DNA of 64,000 nt from Malurus cyaneus samueli. Its lineage: Eukaryota; Chordata; Aves; Passeriformes; Maluridae. The notes under the pieces were generated by a model. It was not told the DNA's origin. It saw only the letters and a list, made by a program, of their open reading frames with translations, and made no database searches. A program made the translations under genes and the position numbers. Location of the stretch: positions 38,639,961 to 38,703,960 of the forward strand of contig CM019217.1 of NCBI GenBank assembly GCA_009741485.1, given 5' to 3'. Shown in pieces: positions 38,053 through 51,600 of the stretch (within the stretch, counting starts at the first letter, position 1; the number at the start of each line of letters is the position of its first letter).

Positions 38053-38120
38053 GTTACGTGAGTCCTCTGTCTCCTTTTTGGACATAAACCTCTGGTTCTT
38101 GTGGATTAATTTTCCTAACA

Positions 38121-41100
38121 GGCTTTGATTAGTTTAAAAAAGGGATTGATTATGTACATTGTTTGTCGTAGCAGGAGGCTGGGCTTGATGGCGCTTGAGG
38201 GAGTTTCCAGGTTTTAGCCTCTTTAATTTTTTACGATAATTAAGTCCCCTCTTTTTGGCTGATACCAACTTTTAAATTTTTATTTACCTTTCCCAAATTT
38301 CTATGGTTCAAAAAACATTTTTACCAAAGCAGCGTTTTCTTAACACTAACATAAACTTTCCTCTGAGTTAGTAAAAGACCATTTAATTCTATTACAGCAA
38401 AAGCCACTTGAATCAATTGGAGGCTGTGTGCTATTTCAATCCCAGGGACAGTTAATCCAAGCACTCAGAATGTTATATAGTCCTTTTCCTGTTCAAAAAC
38501 TGCTACATATTTTACCAGGAGTAATTAAACTCCCAACAGTTCAGTGACCTATTGACCTCATGCAAAGATAGCTATCAAGTCAATGACAGAGCTCCAAAAA
38601 GAATCTTTCTCTAATTCTACAAGTTAGTAAATCTGTTTCTACTCACTAGAAGGTAATAACATAGGCATATTTTTGCTGTATTGTATGTTATGCTATTGTA
38701 TACAGTAAGGTACTTTGAAGAAAATAGAAATACAGCTTAACTTCATAATATTGGAGAAGTACTATCATGATGGTAGATTGAGAGCTTTACACAGGCCTAA
38801 TCTGTAAAAAAGTTCACTCTTGACATCTTTGTCTCAGTTTTAGAGTTCTTGATGATCCCTAGAATAAGCTACTTGGCTAAAAAAAAAAAAAGTTATAGCA
38901 TAAAAATAGAGACTTTTAAAAGGCTGGCAGTAATGAAAGAGCAAAGTTGCACCATTTGTCTCTTTGCATCATTGGGTGTTAACACAGCCTTGTCAATTTT
39001 TCCTAAGTTGACATTTCTAGAACTAAACACTTGCTTAATTCTGGTTTATGTCCCAGAAATATTGGTGGTAAAAACATCTCTCATACATCCCAGTATCTCA
39101 ACAATTAAGTACAAAAAAATGGTACAAGTGCAAAAGTGATGGACTGCCTAGAAAAGTATGTGATGTCTGCTTTCATTGCCAATACTTCGAACAGCAAAGT
39201 GTTAAATCATTTGTGTAGAATTATGTTAACCTGAGTGGTACTGAAACTCTGGAGATTTGTAAATGATAAATAATTTTTGTCTGATAGGGGCATGTGCCCT
39301 TACTAAGTGGTGTCATGCAGAGCAGCTGAAAATGAGACAGTGGGGACATGATGTCATAGTGATATAAGTTTGGGTTGAAAAAAAAAACCCAAGCCCAAAC
39401 ATATCACAGAAATTTGAGCTCAAAAACATGATTTATGGAAGTACGTATTTTTCTAGTGTTCAAGAAAATGTTATGCTAGGCCATTTCAAATGAACTCATA
39501 ATTAAACAAACGATTGAAAAGGTACTTTGGGACATGTAAGCAAGGGTGAAGATTCACATTAGACTCATGCTAAAAATGTGTGGGCAGCGGGGGGCATCTG
39601 CTACCTGCAACGATCCCTGTGGATAGTTGCAAGTTATCAAATTTCCAGTGGGTTAAGTACGAGGTAGACACAGTTCTTGATATCATTTGCAAAAGAGAAA
39701 ATATTTCTTTCAAATATCAGTGCAAATATAATCTTGCTTTTGATTGCACTTCAAGTTGTACCATGTACAGCATGAAATAGTGCAAGCCAGGGGAATATAG
39801 CAAAAAAAAAATAGCTGTGAAAGAGGGCAATTCTTTGTATTTATAGATTAAACAAGCCTGTTGTCTTGGGTGATGAAACCATGTATCTCTGCCTTGCCCT
39901 CTCCCACCATCCAGGAAGCATGTTATGGTAAAATTTCCTGCAGATAAGTTTCGCCATATTCAGATATTATGGCTTTCCATCAAGGCAATTGGAAAAAAGT
40001 CAGATGCTTATATCAGTAATTTATGTCCCGTATATTTCTTAGAGTTCAGTACTTAAACGAGGACAGCACAAAAAGACCCCCAAATCTTACCCTTTACTCT
40101 CTATTACTAATATAGCGCCAAAAGTTGCTAGGTACTTCTGTAGAACAAAATAGCTTGATTACTGTCAATCACTTGAAACCTCTTAGGTCAGGTACAGGAA
40201 GAAATCTCGCCATTAAGCACAGTGCAAGCTGCAAAATTCGTCTAGGGAGCAGTGTAATTTATTTTTTGCTGCTCTTTTTTTTCTGAGTTTGGACCAATTT
40301 GATGTGAAATCTTTAAATTCTTTCACTCAGGAGAAAGTCTGACTTCTGACTTCTGTGTTGATATAGTCATTTATTGAAGCTTGTCACCTCATTTGACATG
40401 ATAAGGAATAAGAACAATAATGATAGGTGTGTGCATATATTGAGCAAGTGAAAATGAAACACTAAAGGAGAATGTTGCCTCATTATGGGATGCATATATC
40501 TTGATGGCTCTCCTTTGGAAAATTGAAGAATGTAGTTGCAATTTGCCATGAAAGCTGCGTTTGTTAAAAACCAGCAGATTTATTGCTGGAAAGTGATAGT
40601 GAAGTAAAACACATATAGCAGCCTTTTCCCCTTAGTAAAATACCTGTTTAAGCCTGAAGCTGTGGGTTCTGTCAACCAGTCTGCCATGTAGCTATCTGTA
40701 ATATTTCCTGTGAAGATTGAGTTTCAAGCTGTATTCCAAGTGGCATTCAAATTCTCATGCATCTGTATATTAAGCTCTCTTGTGTGGTTTTTGTATGTGT
40801 GCTGTCTTGAGAAGAAAATTGTGGCTCTGTTTTTAATTGTCTGTCTTCCCAAAACGTTGTCAGGCTAAGGCATATTATCTTATATATCATCCGTGAACAG
40901 TTCAAGATTAATTAGCCTTTCACCCATTCTAAAGGTATCATCTATATCCTGAAGGCAGAGTATGGTGTTTGGCAGCCTCTTCAATCACTTCAAATTCTTC
41001 TCTGTTTACTGTATAAGTAATCTGTGGGAAAATTAAACTGTTCTGTGAATAGAGTAGCTAGAGATGGCATATTCTGTACAATTCCATGGTCTGTATCGGT

Positions 41101-44100
41101 ACAGATTACCCTATTTGAATATTATATAAAGGGTCATAAATATTTTTCACGTATCCTATAATCCTACAACAAATCTGACATATTAATATTCATTCTGTGA
41201 TTTTAGACCTTCATGCATTTTTTTTTATTATTTTTCCTGGTAAATATTATTAAGTGCACACAGAAAAAATGAGAGAGCAAATGATAATCAGTTGCAGTGA
41301 CGATATTTGGATGCTTTACCTATATGAGGATTATTAGGTACTGTCGTAAGCCGATTTAATCGCCTACTTGTTTACTTCCTGAAGTTCCTGCTTATTAGTT
41401 CTATTTCTTGTGAATTTAAATATGTGGCCAATATCCCCAAGTATGAAAATATGCTGTCTGCTGTAATGGTTGTATGTGCAGTCTGAAAGTACACAGAACA
41501 CTTTATCTAATTGCTTTAGTTTTGTGTATCGTTTGCTTATGATGTTGAGATTTTACTTTAACAGTCAACAGCAAACAAGGAGCAAGGCAGAATGGAGACA
41601 TGCTCTTTTCCTGTGTAATGACTGTGAACTGGCACCTTATTATCTCACTGCACACTAGGAGAAGCCCTGTTATTGGGCTTGGCTGTTTACATTAAACATT
41701 GGTAACCATTGCCTGAGGGTAAAATCCTCAATAAAAGCCTCAGAGATTAGAAAAAATCTGGAGTAAAATGCTATGCTTCCTCTTCTCCATCCTTGTAATG
41801 CTGAAAGGAAGAAAACTTTGACTGTCTACACATGTGTTTTAAGAGTAGTGATTCTGGGAGAAGTCTTTATCGAAAAGGTGAATTTTACAACCTAATCTGA
41901 CAGCATAAGGGTCGGATGTAACCTCATTTCTGCCTTGGCCACTGGTTGTGCGGGCAGGGTTTTCTGCCAGGACATGCTCTGGCCCCAGTGTCTGTGAGTC
42001 ATCTGGCTGCTTGTTGCTGCCTGACAATACTGCAGCTGATAGAATCTAAGCTGTCACTTATAAATAAATAAACAGGCTTCCTGCATTGCAAAACCAGCAT
42101 TCATAATGTGAGCTGATGTACCACTGTCTCCATAAACTGCCTTTGCAGAAAATCTTCGTAAGCCAAACAGAAAAATAATGGAAGTATGAGCTTCATTATC
42201 TTATGTTTCAATATTGCCCTTATTTCAACGCTATTTAAACAAGTTATGCTATTATCCACAAAAAATGTGTTTTCAATATGACTTGCACATTAGCCAAAAT
42301 GTCTTGGCCTGGTAAAAAGATGGAATACATGGCCTAGTGCAAATTCTCTATTCTTAATGACTATTATGTATAGTTATATAAGTACTTCCGTAAAAGTATT
42401 ATGAAATACTTTTTTTGGAACAGCTAGAAAGACCAGAAATCACTTCCTTGTTGTTTTGCTTCTATATTTTTGCTTAAAGCATATCTAGGTTCTTCTCTGA
42501 GGTCAACATAAAACCAACCAAAATATAATATTTTTCTGTCATTCTCTTATAGAAATTGTTTTACCTAATTTCCATTATATTTGGACTTTTTTTCTGTTCT
42601 GCTGTGTTTCAATCAATACCATTTTTGTTGAAGTGAGATCAGAAGGCAGTGTCTGAATATTATTTTACATGTAAATGAGTTTTGAGCCCCCCTGCCTTTT
42701 TTAATATCCATTATAAAGATGAGTTTGTGAAATATCGTGGAGCTTTATATAATGACATTGATTTATTCAAGACAGTACTTTGCTTTGCATTGATGCAAAA
42801 TATTCTAAAGCTGGTTTAAAGTTATGGATGAGAACAATGGTTGAAATCTTTTGAGAATATACCAAGACACAAAGGCATATGAGCATAAATACATTTCATC
42901 CTGGATTGGATAATTTTAAAACTCCAGGAAAAGACTCACTAAGGGGAAAACACATGAAATTTACCTACATTTACTTTGGAAATCACAGACTTGGACCTGG
43001 TGGGTCCCTGCATTTCAACTGTGTCTCTTATGTTCCCAGGAAGCTGAGATAGCAGCTACACCTAATTTTACTCAACCTAATAGTCAGTTTTCCTGACTAT
43101 TTCTGCTGCAAGTGTACTGGGGCGAGAGGAACAGAAGGTCATCTCATTACACAGTGCACACCTCTCATTTCATGGGAATATGAAATTCAGTCATTGTGTG
43201 GATTTTGGATGTTTCCCATAAAACTGCCAGGAAAAGGGCATGACCTATAATGATCACCAGCATCTATGCTCAATTGAGTGTTACTAGATGAAACAAGAAT
43301 TCAAACTGAGTCTACTCAGTGGATTTGAGATGTAGCTCAGTGAGAATAAAGTGGTCCGAGGACAACAAACTTCTCTTGAAAAAGCAACTGGGAAAACCTG
43401 ATATGAGGCTAAGAAGTGTTTTCTGGACAGGTTGGGATGCAGAATTTTGATAAGATGGAGCAGAGAGTGAAAACAAAATGCTTGCTTACAGTTATTTCTT
43501 TTCAGAAAAAAAATGCACATCACTTGTTTATACAGAAAAGAAAAAAAAAACCCAACTCCTAATTTCTTGCTCTTTCTGTGTAACTATATTCTGTATAATC
43601 TGCACGTGGAACTTGTCGAAATTCTCATGACTCGTGTTGTTCAGGCTTTCAATATTTCTTTTTGTGAGATATTTCAGATTAGCAACTGGCACCTTGTGTT
43701 GAATTAAAGAGCAGTTTTCAAATCACTTGGCATCTTATTGGGTGAGAATTGGCAGAATTTCCCTTAATTTCCACCTTTCCGTTGTTCTTATTCTATATTG
43801 GATAGTAAAATATTAGAAAACATAGCAGAGAATAAAAGAAAAAAGAGCAACACCTGGAGAGTTTATTATACAGCACAGGAAAATTCCCCTAAGATACAAT
43901 CTCTTTTTACCTAGAGAGAAAAATTCTGTCTGCCTAAAGCAGCATAGTACATTCAAGCCTTTGCAAACCACTCTGCTTCCTCACAGATTGGGGAAGTGCC
44001 TCTGAAAAGAGGGAGCTTTTGAGGTAAAGGGTGATCTGCTCTTAAATTCCTTCCACACGGGGAAAATTCTTAGGCCATGTCATTTCACTCATCTTCACCC

Positions 44101-45497
44101 CTCAAATCAGAAGTGTTTAGGAGAGAGCCTGTTTGTCATGAGTGATGTCTGCAATGTTGTTTTTACTTTTCCAGCTGAAATATTTTCAGCAGTTTTGTAG
44201 ATTAACTTAACGATAAGTTTTATACAAAGTCTGACCATTCCAATTCTTATTTGAGTATGGATGAATCTATGTAAAAATGTATTGTAATTCCATCCGCCTT
44301 TTTGTTTTTGCAATGAGCATATTGTAAATGTGTGACTATCTGCCCTGAAGTATGCAATAGATAAATGTAGACAGAGCATAGGTAATGAGAATGGTTTGTC
44401 ATGGCCTTTTAGTCTTCAGGAGCCTAGTATAAATCAAGGGCTAACTCAGCCCAAGGGGCTTGTAATTTTTAGAGTACACTTTTATTTTCCATTTGTATTC
44501 TGATAACAAGTCATATTTATTATGATCTCACTAATGGCAGGTCTTCACTCAAATATTAAAGAATATATAATTCACAGGTGACTAGAATTGAAAATTAAAA
44601 GGCCCTGAAGAATATCATCCTTATATCATTACTCAAACCATTTGAATGAGAAAATGTGCATTTTGATGAGACAAATAGAAAAGATGTGAATTGAGATAGG
44701 GAAATTGAAAATTTACGGTATATGAACAGTATTTGCATAAGAACTACCAACTTGTAGGTGATTTACATTTTTTTCACAAATTAAACTATAGCAGAGCAAT
44801 TGCTCAGTTATTTATACAGTTAATTATCTGACTATACAGCAAGTGTTTCTCTTATCATATTAAATGATTTAAAGGTTGTCTGCTGCACAAGTGGTATATC
44901 GTATATTTCAGTTAAACCCAGTTCACGGTTAAACTGCCCAGTGGACTCCAGTTGAAACTGTATCAAGACCTTTAATTTGGAAAATGTACTTTTGTAAGAG
45001 TGGAAAAAGATGACCAATCAGTTGTCCGGGCCAGCACTAAGGCTTCTGAGGAAAGGAATAGGACTTTGTAAGGCCAATTATCCTTCCGTATTTGGTTATT
45101 AATAGTGTTAAGTCCCAAAGCAGTAGATTCAATACTGCTCTGCAAAGTTCAGCAATAATCTTAGCAGTACTGTAATGTGCTGTAAAAATTACTGTGAGGC
45201 CTTTAGGTTACAGTACTCAGATGGTGGAAGGCCAGTTTTTATTTTCAGTTGGACTCTGCTCTTATTGCTTATGTACGCTCTAGGGGAGGATCAAGTTCCA
45301 ACCTCAGACATAAAACTGCAAAGTCAAAAGATTTGTTACTGAAAACTGTATTATTCCCAGGGCTACAGTTGTCTGCAAACCTTCACTCGAACTTCTGAAA
45401 ACGACAGCCCCATTTTTTTGTGTCCCAGGGCTGAGATTCTGAGATGTTTCTCCCTAAACTAGCGTTAGCAGACATCAGGGTGAAAAGGAGGTGGTGA
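38121..45497. other. 7.4 kb without recognisable genes
   Basis: No exon, RNA gene or recent transposon is recognised. Open frames stay under about 100 codons (the longest is 38849-39139, plus, crossing a poly-A run). A small hairpin (ttgggtt and aacccaa around an A run) sits at about 39370-39395. The sequence is AT-rich throughout. Confidence 0.5.
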
Positions 45498-45500
45498 TAC

Positions 45501-45527
<27 letters not shown>
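45498..45527 (+). repeat. (TAC)10 trinucleotide microsatellite
   Basis: Ten uninterrupted TAC units are followed by caccacag. The perfect array suggests it is polymorphic. Confidence 0.97.
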
Positions 45528-45533
<6 letters not shown>

Positions 45534-48500
45534 AGCTTTTACTATTATTTACAAATATGAAGTGCATTTGTTTGTAACATATGATGCAGAGCTTTCCTAG
45601 GAATGTTTATCTATCTGTAATTTACCCATACTGCCATTTTATTTTTCATAGTAGAGGACATTGTTGCTATGGTATGAAACTTTTTAATTCAAATTCCTGC
45701 TTAAATAGAACATGCAATACTGGATGAGAAGTATTTCTAATACCTCAGCAACTTCTATCAGCTTTCTATAAGGAGTGCTGAATGCATTGCTCTTCCTTCA
45801 TGCCAGCAGACTGAAGTGGGTTTCTAAACAGTAATATGATTTCCAGATGAAAAAAATTGATGTTTTTCTGGAACTCACATGTATTTATATCCATAGAATA
45901 TTTTGTCTAATGGGCTGTCATTATTTATGTTCCTAACATTTTTAATATATGTTTGAAAGAGCTGGAATTTCTTAAGCTGCACAAATATTTCTTTTATTTA
46001 TTATTTATTTTATTACATAAAAATAAGCTAAAATGTAGTCAGTAAATTTCTTTCATTTGAAAAATTCAGAGAAGACTTTCAAATGCACAACTTAATTCTT
46101 ATATTTGGTGAAATTAATGGATAAGATTAAACATGTGTAACTGCAGATATGTTTTTCAAGATACACTTTTTGTAGATGTTTGTTTTTTCTTGTGCTTGCA
46201 GGCAGAGGTAAATTGCCTGTCTTGTAGGTAGCAAACACACAGTATGTTGCACATCTCAAATATAATATATAATTCCCAGAAGCATAGAAAGCATTCTGTT
46301 GTAATATACTATCCCCGGTAATGTCTGATTTAGAGGATTATTAAAACCTGATATAACTGCATCTTGGAAATATTTGTTCACATTTGTCCATATATTGTTA
46401 TCTACCATACTCACACACATTTCTTGCTCACTTTGACCAAATATTTATTCAGCTGGATCTCTTAAATACAAGACAACACATTCATTGAATCAAAGTTGAT
46501 CTGACACTGTTCTCACCAAACATGAGGCCTTACCCTGAGCATTAGGTTAGACCAAAACTGAGCAGGACTTGAATGAATAGCTATAAGATACATGTAAAGT
46601 TGTCAGTTTACAGGAATTTACATTCATCTGTCCTCACTCTTAAAATTCCGTTACTTATTCTTTTTCTTTTGCCCATTGTGCTCATTTTTCTTCAATTTTT
46701 TACACTGAAATTTTCCTTTCCCCAGTAATGTTTTTTAAAAGTTTCTATTTTTTTACTTTTACAGTGAAGTTTCTGTTTATGCCAAATAGAATGTTGCACA
46801 AATGCAAAAACAAATTCCCAAAGTAATTTTTACATATGTTAAACCAAGAAAATATCACCTGTGCCCTAAAAAGAAGAGCCCTTTGCCATTAATGACTCAT
46901 CATAGTTATTTATGATAATTGAGCAGAATCCGTGTATTGATTTTTATGCTAATTACTTCCTGTTTCAATTCCGCTGGAGAAGATAGTTTCCATCAGGTGA
47001 TTGTCATGCTCTTGGTGGAGGTTCCATATCTATTGGAAGCACTTCACAGGAAGAAATTATAGCAGCATTAGAAATTATAGCTAAATTACCAGGGTTAGAG
47101 ATAAGATTCTGCTTTTCAGTTTTAGTCTTTTTGCGTATCTAAATCACAGAGTCCCCTAATTGAACATCTTAACCTTGCCAGCCAAGGTTTGCTGTTACTG
47201 AGGATGGACTCTGTGTGCCTTAAGCCTGTGAGTCACTTGTGGTGACAGAACACCGCACCATCCTCTAGGAGCATTTCAAGTGGAAGACATCAAAATGTCA
47301 TAACTGAGTTCCAGAAGACTAACACGTGACTTCAGTGTCTCTTCAGCTCCTCTTCATCCTATCAGTCACATGAGTTAGGTAACGGGATAGCTGCAGGGAA
47401 GCATGGCCTGTGCCTTTATGGGTAACCTGCCTTTCCTCCAAAGGGAGGGGCCTTTGCCCGCTCTGCCAGGAGGGAGCCCTTGTTACTTTGCCTGGGCATT
47501 ACTCAAGTCAGCTTTACACTGGAGAAGCCAAACTGATGGAGCAAGTTGACAATAAAGCAGTCTGGAGTGTGTTTTGGTTGCTTTCCTCCCCTGTCTCTTA
47601 CCCCTTAAAAAGCAGCATCTCCATATGTGCACCCCATAGATCTTAATAACTGAACAAAACTCTGGACAACTTAAACAGTGGGTGAAAAATAATCATGTTT
47701 TTAATGGCATACGGTGTTGGAAAAAATCCAGCTGTGGATATTCTTGTATATAACACAGTGAGTAGGAATTGGAAAAGACCTTTTGGTTCAACAGGTCTCT
47801 TCTTCTAATGTAGGTTTGCTCTTCATAACACATTTCTTAAAAACACGTACTTGTTTTGTTTGGTCAAGAGTTCAGGCAGTAGGAATCAAAGAGAAATAGC
47901 ATTTGAAATGCTATTTGGCAACTTGATTTTTGTGTGTGTTGGGAAAGTTTTTTTAATATGGTTTCTAACTATCTCCACTCAATAGTATTTGGTGCATCAC
48001 ATGAAATTCTTTTCATACTTGTTATAAGTGCCCCTGATGGACATCCTTCCTAGATACTCACAGGGTCTTTCCTACTAATCATCAGCAATTGCCAGAGATT
48101 CACAGACAAGGGTTGTATTTACCATAGTAGGGACTCAATACTCTGTCTTCTTTAACCTCATTTGGAAATGATCAATTTAAAAAGGTGAGTGAGAAGGTCA
48201 AGTTCCTTTATTCTTCCATCTTTTCTTTCATTTCTAAGGGTGAAATTTGGTTCCCATGAGTATTGGCATCTAGTGACAGCTGAGATATATTAAAGCATCC
48301 TTCCTGCCCTCCAGTCACCACTGCAAAGTAATGTGGGTCTCCTCTGCCCAGTTCACCTACTCTGTATGGGTCATTATCCCTGAAGGATGTATCAGAGAAG
48401 ATTAGATAACTAAATTATAATCAAAATGTCTACACTGGACATGGACAAGTGAATTTAGACCAGCAAGCAACAGATTTAAAATTTACTCCTGAAGAACTGT

Positions 48501-48652
48501 TAAGGACAATGATTCAAAAGTAACTATTTAGAGCTATAGCTGATGTTAAACAGTAAAGACTTATTAAGTATGAGTCTTCAGCTAATGCAGAGGTGTCAAT
48601 TTAGCTAGGGAAAAGGAAAAAGCATTAAATGTGGGAGTGCATACTAACTACA
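45528..48652. other. Unannotated DNA with two weak repeat hints
   Basis: No gene is recognised. Bases 47395-47600 are G+C-richer and contain an AATAAA (47550-47555) followed by a GT-rich stretch, faintly like an LTR R-U5 region, but no LTR edges were found. Bases 47755-47800 (ggaattggaaaagacc, ttttggttcaacagg) faintly resemble the CR1 3' end in minus orientation. Both are too diverged to call. Confidence 0.4.
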
Positions 48653-48694
48653 CCCTGCCCCCCTGCTCCCCCTCCTCCCCACACTCCCCTCCCC
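48653..48694 (-). repeat. C-rich tract with G-quadruplex potential on the minus strand
   Basis: Six C runs of 3, 6, 5, 4, 4 and 4 bases are separated by spacers of 1-6 bases. The minus strand therefore has more than the four G runs needed for a G-quadruplex, with short loops. It stands alone in AT-rich DNA with no promoter or CpG cluster beside it. Confidence 0.85.
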
Positions 48695-51600
48695 AATTCC
48701 AATGGGCCAATTTTGAGTCTCCTTTCATGTGAAAAATTTAGAGATTTCTGTTATCTATCTATAGTTCAGATTATATTCACTTCATAATTACTATTAATAA
48801 CAAATGTTAGCATTCATTTGGATAAGTTCAGATAAAGTCAGTATTTGAATAAGTGTCATGACTATTGATAATAGCATTAAAACCTAAATAAAATTTTAAA
48901 AAAAGTTAAATTATCTGTTTCTTGTAGAAAATCTTGTGAGACAAATAGAATGAGGAAAAGAGTATTCTTTACCTCAATATTGAATTAAAAGCATGAGTTT
49001 TTCCAGTAAAAGTGTTCATGCTAAGTTACATTAATGCATCAATTTTACCTCCTGTGGTAATTCTTTTATTGTTGTGTGAATCATACCAAATCATTAATTT
49101 TATATAAAATAGTGCTGATGGGGAAAAGTAAGAAAGGATGTGCCTGCACTACTGAATACTAGGATCAACACTTTTTCCATTTTTGCTGTGAATTTGACAG
49201 CTATGTTTTTGTAAAAGCCAAACTAATAAGGTCAAAGTAAAACATCGGTAAAAAGAAAACTGCTGGTCCAGCAATGTCTCATGGTGCTGACACAAGCTAT
49301 GAGGTAGCTCTTCAGCTTGCTTAGTGCATATATCGTTTTCTATTGATACTGATATAATTTTGTTACCTCTTTTTTTTTCAGTTATACTGTTTTTCTTACA
49401 TTTTAGCTGCATTTAATTTTGATTATAACCAACAGCATGCTTTATATATGTAGGATATTATATGAATCTATTTTTTTTCCTTTTCAAAACATTGCCTATT
49501 TTGAATAAACTTTCCCCTGAAGTAACTACTTCCTACTAGTCATTTTTTTCAAAAACAGTTGACATAGCAAGACCTATCTAACCACTGAATAACCCAGAAA
49601 TAATCTACAATAATAAAAATATTACTTATTATTTGCTTCAGGACCTATTAGTGTCTCCTTCAAAACATAAAGGGCAAAAAATTCCCTGCATTGAAGGAGT
49701 TCATTCAATTGATTTCTAGCAATAACATCTTTGTAATAAAAAGGAATTGTAACTTAGGAACATGGGAAGTAAAATAACCATTGAAATAGTCCTGTACAAT
49801 ATTTTTATTGTATAAAAGTGTTCTTGAATTGAAAGCATCCCCTGCTTTCTGGAGGGCTTGAACATTATTCTGTTGTGATTTTTTTCCAGAAAAAAAAAGC
49901 ATTATGGCAGTCTTTTTCATTTCCTTAATGTTATATTCAGAAGTTTATTGAAAGCCTATTAAAATATTTTTCCTAATAATGTTGAACAGCTGAAATAGCC
50001 CTGATCTTGTGATAGGCACATGGAGTATAAAATATAAAGAGAATTTTGCTTCCAGTGTTTGAGGAAAGGGGAAATATATGAATATATATATAAAGCACTG
50101 AGAAAGACTATGCAGTGATTCTATACTGTTCCTTGAAAAGCAAACTCAGTGACAGCTGAAAAGTCAGTGTGATTCACTTGTTCACACTGAAGCTGTAGTC
50201 TCAGGGACACCACTTTTCAGACACTTGTGGACAATTTCTTTAGAAAAAGAACAGGCAGCTGATTAGAGTGTCTGGTGTCCAAAGAGTGGTGTCTGTTAAG
50301 AGTGACAGTTTAAATGGGTAAAGGGATACTTGCTGACTGCATTTCTGTTTCCATCCTGGGGTATTAACTGGTCATGCTGGCAGATCAAAAATCAGAGCTG
50401 TGGTTAAAAGCACAGCTTCTTAACATGCAGGTTTTGCTTACTGTTCATATTTGTGTCTCTGGAATGTGTGGGTAACTTTGGGAATGGGTTATGGAGCTCT
50501 TTTCTGGAGGTGTGCTGAGCCATAGGGCTTTGTGAAGCTCGTCAATGCTTTTCTCTTTCAAGGTCATGCAGAAAACATTAGGGGGTATGCTGAAACTATT
50601 GTGAAGGTTAGTTGCTAAAAAAAAAGACATTTTTTGTAATTTTCTCAGACTTACTCTTTTGTCTGAAACACAAATTAATCTATTGGAATAGAATCACCAG
50701 GGAATGGTAACAATACAGTTCCCCTAAAGGGAAAAGAATTGTGAAAACTGGCTTTGATGGATAATCAAGAAGTATTTCAAGACATGGTCTTATCTAATTA
50801 GTCGTATGCTCTGTTTTTATAATTATTTGAATAGACATCTTTTGTGGATCTGTTGAAGCTTAAACTCTGCTGGAAAAAGTTACATCCTAATTTTTGGATT
50901 ACATAGAAACCTGCTTCTGAGCTATTAAAATGTAAATTGCCTACCGGATTTCTAGCTTAATATATGACATTTTTATTGAGCACACAAGAACACAAAAATC
51001 AGTATCCAAGAAGTGAGTACTCTTTTTTTAATTGAAATCCTCCAAATTATTACAGTATAACTTCCATTGTAATTAATATTTTTCTCTTATATTTTAATTA
51101 AGTAAAATCAAACTCAGGTTTTTTTCCACTTTGCAGTCTGTGCACTTCCCCAGGGATGCATCATCTTTACAACAACTGAAAACAACAGTTATGCTTAAAT
51201 GTGTCTGTCATTCTACCTTTCAAAGATAAAGCCTTGGATCATTCTCTACATGCTCATAATTACTTCAAATTTTCTGTTTAACATCATGTCTGGGCACAGT
51301 ATTAAAGCTAGTACCAGGGTACTGGACTGTGCTTGTCATTCAAATGGGTTACGAATCTGCTTAGTGCTTTGCTCAACAGCAGCACACTTGCTTTCTGAAA
51401 AAATAGTCAGAGTTCCTCCTGATTATATTTGGACTGAGAAGGGGCAAAAAGATGAAAAAAAATTACTTCAAGGGCCTCATGGTCGTAACATTCTCCTTAA
51501 AAGGCTCACATGAAACACTGAACATGCTTTGGAACCAACTTTTGTCCTACATATGTGAATGCCTGAAGCTTGTCAGCTGGAGAAAGAAGGGAAAAGGAAG

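Larger units (their letters stand above)
36970..38120 (+). mobile_element. Probable solo LTR of an endogenous retrovirus
   Basis: The 3' half has the layout of a retroviral LTR. It has a CCAAT box (37930-37934), a TATA-like gataaaa 37 bp on (37971-37977), an AATAAA signal (38047-38052) about 75 bp later, and an end in ttttcctaaca (38120). Looking upstream for the matching start, tgttgaggaaa at 36970 pairs with the reverse complement of that end (tgttaggaaaa), allowing one extra base. The flanks are agctta (left) and ggcttt (right), agreeing at 4 of 6 positions, a weak target-site duplication. No primer-binding site follows the right end, so no internal viral region is attached. The 1151-bp length is large, and a shorter LTR starting near 37813 (tgttaatag) is possible. 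The 3' half is well supported, the 5' edge less so. Confidence 0.55.

Noticed and set aside
47755..47800. CR1 3' end in minus orientation
   Set aside because: Only about 30 bases resemble the family and the terminal repeat is absent, so it is too weak to call.
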